Made by a program: the position numbers and the translations under genes. A DNA stretch of 64,000 bases, from contig JACOUL010000033.1 of the NCBI GenBank assembly GCA_016177875.1, positions 1-64,000 of the forward strand, given 5' to 3'. The notes beneath the pieces were generated by a model. It was not told the DNA's origin. It was given only the letters and a program-made list of their open reading frames with translations, and ran no database searches. The stretch is from Burkholderiales bacterium (GTDB lineage Bacteria; Pseudomonadota; Gammaproteobacteria; Burkholderiales; Burkholderiaceae_D). The stretch's first letter is position 1, and every line of letters begins with the position of its first letter. Positions 60,710 to 64,000 of this stretch are shown piece by piece.

Positions 60710-60738
60710 CGTGCGATTACGTACGTAGAACTACGCAA
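60710..60738 (-). promoter_or_regulatory. Shared island element, site 5
   Basis: Plus strand: CGTGCGATTAC, four bases, GTAGAACTACGCAA. Centred about 120 bp before the start at 60609. A 33-bp run at 60695-60727, covering the outer part of the element, is identical to 63155-63187. Confidence 0.8.
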
Positions 60739-60743
60739 TGAAT

Positions 60744-60772
60744 AAGGGCTAGCGTTTGCGGCGCTAGCCCTT
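60744..60772 (-). terminator. Likely terminator of the 3HB dehydrogenase gene
   Basis: AAGGGCTAGCG-(7)-CGCTAGCCCTT, an 11-bp perfect stem, 41 bases after the stop at 60813. The T-tract is weak (TTATT), so termination may be partial and transcription may continue toward the phaZ element. Confidence 0.6.
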
Positions 60773-60812
60773 AAGCGTTTGATGATGGAGATGTCCCGCG
60801 TGAGTTGATGTC

Positions 60813-61622
60813 TTACTGGGCCGTCCAGCCTCCATCAATCGGAATGGCGACGCCTGTCAAATTATGTGCGGCCGGGTCGCACAGCCAAACCACAAGGCGT
60901 CCTATTTCTTCCGGCTTCGACATACGTCCGCTCGGTTGCTTTTCGCTTAGCAAATCCTGAATGCCGGCATTTCGATCGCCATTGAACAGCGCCGCGCGCG
61001 CCGCGATTTGCGGTTCCAGGATGCTCGTCTCGGTCCAGCCGGGGCAAATGCAATTAGCGGTGACGCCCCCGCTGTCCCGTGTCCCGGCCTGTGCCGCTTC
61101 AAGCGCGACGACGCGCGTCAACCCGACCAGACCGAATTTCGATGCAACGTAAGGCGCTTTATGAATCGAGGCGACCAATCCATGAACCGACGCAATATTA
61201 ATCACCCGCCCATAGCCGCGCGCCATCATGCCCGGCAGGGCCAGGCGCATGGTGTCAAACGCCGCAGACAGGTTGATCGCGAGGATAGCGTCCCACTTCT
61301 GACGAGGCATTTCCTGAAAAGGGGCGGTAAATTGAATGCCGGCGTTATTCACCAAAATATCGATAGGGCCATTCGTTTGCGCTTCATTCATCATGCGCTC
61401 GGTTTGGCTGCCATCCGATAAATCGCTGGATAAGGAAAGTGCTTCACGTTCGGTAATGTCGCTGAGCTGCATTCGCGCCGCGGCATGCGCTGCATCGTCG
61501 GGCAAGCCATGCAGAATCACCTCGGCCCCGGAACGAGCGAGTGCTTTAGCGATCTCCAATCCAATGCCTTGTACCGAGCCGGTCACCAAGGCGCGTTTTC
61601 CAGTTAATGTCGTCGAATCCAT
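60813..61622 (-). CDS. bdhA: 3-Hydroxybutyrate dehydrogenase
   Basis: A 269-residue NAD-dependent SDR that oxidises (R)-3-hydroxybutyrate to acetoacetate. Cofactor loop VTGSVQGIGLEIAKAL, NNAGIQFTAPF, and the BDH-specific SVHGLVASIHKAPYVASKFG with catalytic Ser, Tyr and Lys. The end IPIDGGWTAQ is also characteristic of BDH. It lies between two type 2 depolymerase genes, the ideal place to consume their product. An inverted repeat at 61639-61703 lies upstream. The island core element is absent from its promoter. Confidence 0.9.
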   Translation of the reverse strand: MDSTTLTGKRALVTGSVQGIGLEIAKALARSGAEVILHGLPDDAAHAAARMQLSDITEREALSLSSDLSDGSQTERMMNEAQTNGPIDILVNNAGIQFTAPFQEMPRQKWDAILAINLSAAFDTMRLALPGMMARGYGRVINIASVHGLVASIHKAPYVASKFGLVGLTRVVALEAAQAGTRDSGGVTANCICPGWTETSILEPQIAARAALFNGDRNAGIQDLLSEKQPSGRMSKPEEIGRLVVWLCDPAAHNLTGVAIPIDGGWTAQ

Positions 61623-61638
61623 GAGTTCCTCGAATACG

Positions 61639-61703
61639 TTCTTGACGTCTCAATATTGATGCCGCCGCTGATAATGACATCCTCGATCTCGCAACGTCAA
61701 GAA
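61639..61703. promoter_or_regulatory. Inverted repeat upstream of bdhA
   Basis: TTCTTGACGT (61639-61648) and ACGTCAAGAA (61694-61703) form a perfect 10-bp inverted pair 45 bases apart. The distal arm contains a TTGACG minus-35-like box with a possible minus-10 (CATTAT) 18 bases on. Could be an operator with looping. Confidence 0.45.
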
Positions 61704-61724
61704 ACCATCGGCGCAATGAAAAAA

Positions 61725-61744
61725 CCCGAAGCGCAGGCTTCGGG
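61725..61744 (-). terminator. Terminator of the second type 2 PHB depolymerase gene
   Basis: CCCGAAGC-GCAG-GCTTCGGG stem with a T-tract on the minus strand, 42 bases after the stop at 61787. Confidence 0.78.
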
Positions 61745-61786
61745 CCGGAAGCCTCTCGCAAGGAGAAGCAGAGGAAGAAATCGAAC

Positions 61787-63070
61787 TCAGGGGCAGGTGC
61801 CGACCACGTAATGGTTCGGGCCGGTTTTTTTCAGGGTCGTGGTGACGAAGATATTGTCCCGCCCCATTTTATGGAGCGAACCCCTGGCCCAGGCATAGCC
61901 CATTATGTCGACGGCGCGGCCGGCGAGTACGTGCGTGGCGTTGCTCGACGTGTAGCAGGCAGCAGGCACGGTCGTGGTCGTCGTTGTGGCGAGCGTCGGG
62001 AATGTGCTGGAGGTTGTGGTGCTCGTGGTGGTGCTGCCACCGTTGCCGCTGCCGCTGCTGATCTTGTTGATCATGGCCATGATGGCCTTCATCTGCGCGC
62101 CGCTCTTCAATGCATAATCGGAACCGCTATATCCCCACCAGTCCCAGCAGCCTTGCGGATTGAGAGGAGCCATCTGGGATTTCACGGCTTGCGGGTAAAG
62201 CACGATGATGTTGTTGGTGTCGGCCCATTCATTCACGCCGGACTTTTGCACCAGCGCCTGGCCAATGGCTTCTTGTCCCATGCCGCAGCCGTGCAGCACG
62301 ACGTTTAACTTACATGCTTGCCCGTTGGCGCAACTCTGTGGCACATAGACCCAGCCGGTGCCATCCATGCTGCTGCCGCTGGAGGTAAATGGCTTTTGAT
62401 CGAATTGAATGTAGCTGCCGGTAAGCGTGCCGGAGTTCTTGGGATTCAGCGGACCATAAATATGCTGCAGGTAGACTTTTTGCGGATCGGGAGAATCCGC
62501 GCACTTGTTGATGTAGGGGGTGTCGAAAGAATTGCAGGCATTCGGGCCGTCATCGGAAATCCAGGCATGCTTGGCGATGCTCTTGTTGTTATAAATGATG
62601 TTGCCGATGCCATAGTGTTCGTAGAAAGTCTTCAGCGCATTCATCACCGGCTGTTTCACCGCGGTGTCATTGGTGCCGGAAAACATGTAGACCTTCTGTT
62701 TGGCGAGATTGCTGGTGGGATCGATCTTGCCTGAGTTCGCGTTCGAGTCAGTGTAGCTGTACAAGGCGGAAAACGGCACGCCACTGCCCGACATGCAATA
62801 ACCGAGCGCGTTGCTCATGCTGCCCTGCGCGCAGTAGTAGGGGCCGCCGGCGAAGATCGCGGCACCCAAAACTTTCGACGAGTAAGCGACTTGCAACTGG
62901 ACTGCCATATAGGCGCCGGAAGAAATGCCGGAAATGCTGAGCGTATTCGGCGCGACATTGTAGCTGCCGAGTGCGCTTGCCGCATGTGCCGCCGGCGTTG
63001 CGCATCCGATGAACATCGACGCTGCGACGAGCGCCAGTTTGGCATGTAAGCCTTGCTTGTTTGATTTCAT
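61787..63070 (-). CDS. phaZ: Extracellular PHB depolymerase, type 2 (permuted) catalytic domain, second copy
   Basis: About 427 residues from ATG at 63070 with GGAGACAGTA upstream, as in the gene at 59335. Signal peptide to about 30. Ser50 (SGISSGAYM), Asp in SGTNDTAV, His in AKHAWISDDG, then oxyanion His in VVLHGCGMG: type 2 order. The linker is longer and contains GSGNGGSTTTSTTT; the module CYTSSNATHVLAGRAVDIMG, GSLHKMGRDNIF has lost the NGSNQNMGL consensus. This suggests relaxed or altered binding in the copy. Element site 6 lies upstream. Confidence 0.88.
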   Translation of the reverse strand: MKSNKQGLHAKLALVAASMFIGCATPAAHAASALGSYNVAPNTLSISGISSGAYMAVQLQVAYSSKVLGAAIFAGGPYYCAQGSMSNALGYCMSGSGVPFSALYSYTDSNANSGKIDPTSNLAKQKVYMFSGTNDTAVKQPVMNALKTFYEHYGIGNIIYNNKSIAKHAWISDDGPNACNSFDTPYINKCADSPDPQKVYLQHIYGPLNPKNSGTLTGSYIQFDQKPFTSSGSSMDGTGWVYVPQSCANGQACKLNVVLHGCGMGQEAIGQALVQKSGVNEWADTNNIIVLYPQAVKSQMAPLNPQGCWDWWGYSGSDYALKSGAQMKAIMAMINKISSGSGNGGSTTTSTTTSSTFPTLATTTTTTVPAACYTSSNATHVLAGRAVDIMGYAWARGSLHKMGRDNIFVTTTLKKTGPNHYVVGTCP

Positions 63071-63169
63071 TACTGTCTCCATTATTGAACGAGTCGTGGT
63101 GGGATGCGCGACATGTGCATCGTTTAGAAATTGACGACATGTTAATGGCCGGAGAAATGAAAACAAGAA

Positions 63170-63198
63170 CGTGCGATTACGTACGTAAACCTACCGTC
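63170..63198 (-). promoter_or_regulatory. Shared island element, site 6 (diverged core)
   Basis: Plus strand: CGTGCGATTAC, four bases, GTAAACCTACCGTC. The outer half is identical to site 5, but the core has changes (GTAAACCTACC). Centred about 119 bp before the start at 63070. Confidence 0.68.
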
Positions 63199-63276
63199 GG
63201 CATTCATGTGGATCTATCGTCGGGGTTCCCTGATGGGACGGTGCCAAAGCAAAGCAAAGCGCCGCGCCAAAAAAAA

Positions 63277-63298
63277 TCCCCCTCCGGTTGGAGGGGGA
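63277..63298 (-). terminator. Terminator of the right-edge secreted protein gene
   Basis: TCCCCCTCC-GGTT-GGAGGGGGA stem, followed on the minus strand by at least six Ts; 22 bases after the stop at 63321. Confidence 0.85.
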
Positions 63299-63320
63299 GT
63301 GAGGTACTGCACGAGGATGC

Positions 63321-64000
63321 TTATTGCGACGGATCCAGGTACTCGACGTAGAGCTTGGCATTGGTGCCGTCGGTGATCTGGATGTAGTTCATCGAGGTTT
63401 GGTTGCTGGTGAACCGCAGCCGCACTTGGGTCTTGCCGGTCTTGTTGATGGCGGCCAGTCCGTTCGAGTCGAAGTCGCTCGACTGCTTGGTGCCGCTGGT
63501 CCACTTGGCGACCGTGGCAACGGCGCTGGCGTCGGCTGTGGCGGCCCAGTCATCCGTGCCCATGGTGCAGGCGGCGCCGAAGCAGCCGTTCTTCACATCG
63601 ACCACCATCGAGTTGCCTGCCGGGTTGGCCCACGGATCGCCGGACATGGTGTAGTAGGTCAGCACCACGTAGGCGCGGGTGATGACGGCGTCATCCGGAA
63701 TCGCGCTGGTGTCGAACGACAGCACGCTGCGGTTGAACTTACTGTCCGATCCGCGGCCGATGCCCGGCGTGCTCAGGCCGCCGACTTCCGGCGAGGTGCC
63801 GCCGGAGAAGGCCTTGACGTAGCCGTCGTCGCTGGAGACGCTGGTCGCGTTCAACACCGTGCCGCATACGTCGCCAATCTGGAAGTAGCCTTTCGGCGAT
63901 TCGCGCAGGCTGGTGGTGACATATAGGCTGTACAAGCCCATGTTCTGGCCCGAACCGATCGAGTAGGCGTAGGTGCCGTCCGTGGTGGCGCGCTGCGGGC
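63321..64000 (-). CDS. C-terminal part of a secreted multi-domain protein with PHB-depolymerase module and DNRLRE-like domain
   Basis: Open at the right edge; about 226 residues are seen. The first 45 (ATTDGTYAYSIGSGQNMGLY, SLYVTTSLRESPKGYFQIG) are the same C-terminal module as in the depolymerases at 57828 and 59335. Then comes a beta-sandwich of about 170 residues similar to DNRLRE/CBM96-type domains (RSVLSFDTSAIPDDAVITRA, YVVLTYY, NYIQITDGTNAKLYVEYLDP). The protein's catalytic part lies outside the window; a fourth secreted depolymerase or other polymer hydrolase is likely. An ATG at 63941 is internal, not a start. Confidence 0.75.
   Translation of the reverse strand, partial: PQRATTDGTYAYSIGSGQNMGLYSLYVTTSLRESPKGYFQIGDVCGTVLNATSVSSDDGYVKAFSGGTSPEVGGLSTPGIGRGSDSKFNRSVLSFDTSAIPDDAVITRAYVVLTYYTMSGDPWANPAGNSMVVDVKNGCFGAACTMGTDDWAATADASAVATVAKWTSGTKQSSDFDSNGLAAINKTGKTQVRLRFTSNQTSMNYIQITDGTNAKLYVEYLDPSQ

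Noticed and set aside
1..64000. CRISPR arrays, tRNA, rRNA and riboswitches
   Set aside because: No regularly spaced direct repeats, tRNA cloverleaf, rRNA signature or known riboswitch core was seen by eye on either strand; a covariance-model scan could still find small RNAs.

Overview
The window looks like chromosomal DNA of a betaproteobacterium of the order Burkholderiales, probably near Oxalobacteraceae (Herbaspirillum/Collimonas/Paucimonas-like). This placement is inferred from the moderately high G+C, the 16-strand porin type, the DUF2339/DUF3999 pair, the PAS-LuxR and HD-GYP proteins and several polyhydroxybutyrate (PHB) depolymerases. It was not tested by a search. No rRNA, tRNA or CRISPR array was seen.

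Region 1 (1-25.7 kb) is mostly ordinary chromosome. It holds a transposase-like stub at the left edge, a GNAT acetyltransferase, a lipoprotein, a PaiB-like flavin protein, a thioredoxin-reductase-like flavoprotein with a degenerate NADPH motif, two nitronate-monooxygenase-like proteins, a decayed hipA fragment, an HDOD protein, a glutathione S-transferase, a VTT-domain membrane protein, a chemoreceptor with a C-terminal Cache-like domain, an acyl-CoA ligase, two large GGDEF-EAL proteins, a DUF3999/DUF2339 membrane pair and an HD-GYP-like protein fused to a LuxR helix-turn-helix.

Region 2 (25.8-27.45 kb) is a small integron remnant. Three minus-strand orphan genes are separated by two well-formed attC sites (27043-27106 and 26456-26512), with a possible attI-like junction at about 27383. 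No integrase gene is present.

Region 3 (27.7-43.9 kb) is mixed: two amidases, a Fic AMP-transferase with an antitoxin-like N-terminus, a SAM methyltransferase, MerR and LysR regulators, a degenerate M48-like membrane protein, a beta-lactamase-like hydrolase, an HD phosphohydrolase, an aldo/keto reductase, an SDR with an internal deletion, and several small secreted or membrane proteins.

Region 4 (43.9-64 kb, continuing past the right edge) is a PHB/3-hydroxybutyrate utilisation island, almost all on the minus strand. It encodes a PhaZ7/lipase-like enzyme, a single-domain type 1 PHB depolymerase, a type 1 depolymerase with linker and C-terminal module, two type 2 (circularly permuted) depolymerases with the same module, and the C-terminal part of a further secreted protein with the same module. 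It also encodes 3-hydroxybutyrate dehydrogenase, a thiolase/acyl-CoA ligase/SDR operon, a porin, an alpha/beta hydrolase, two orphan periplasmic binding proteins, an orphan GspK pseudopilin, a chemoreceptor and one plus-strand PAS-LuxR regulator. Together they suggest a complete path: secretion of depolymerases, sensing, uptake of 3HB or oligomers, oxidation to acetoacetate, activation and thiolysis to acetyl-CoA. Six copies of one upstream element (core GTAGAACTACG, preceded by AWTAC) lie about 90-140 bp before six minus-strand genes of the island. They look like the operator of a local regulon, most simply that of the PAS-LuxR protein.
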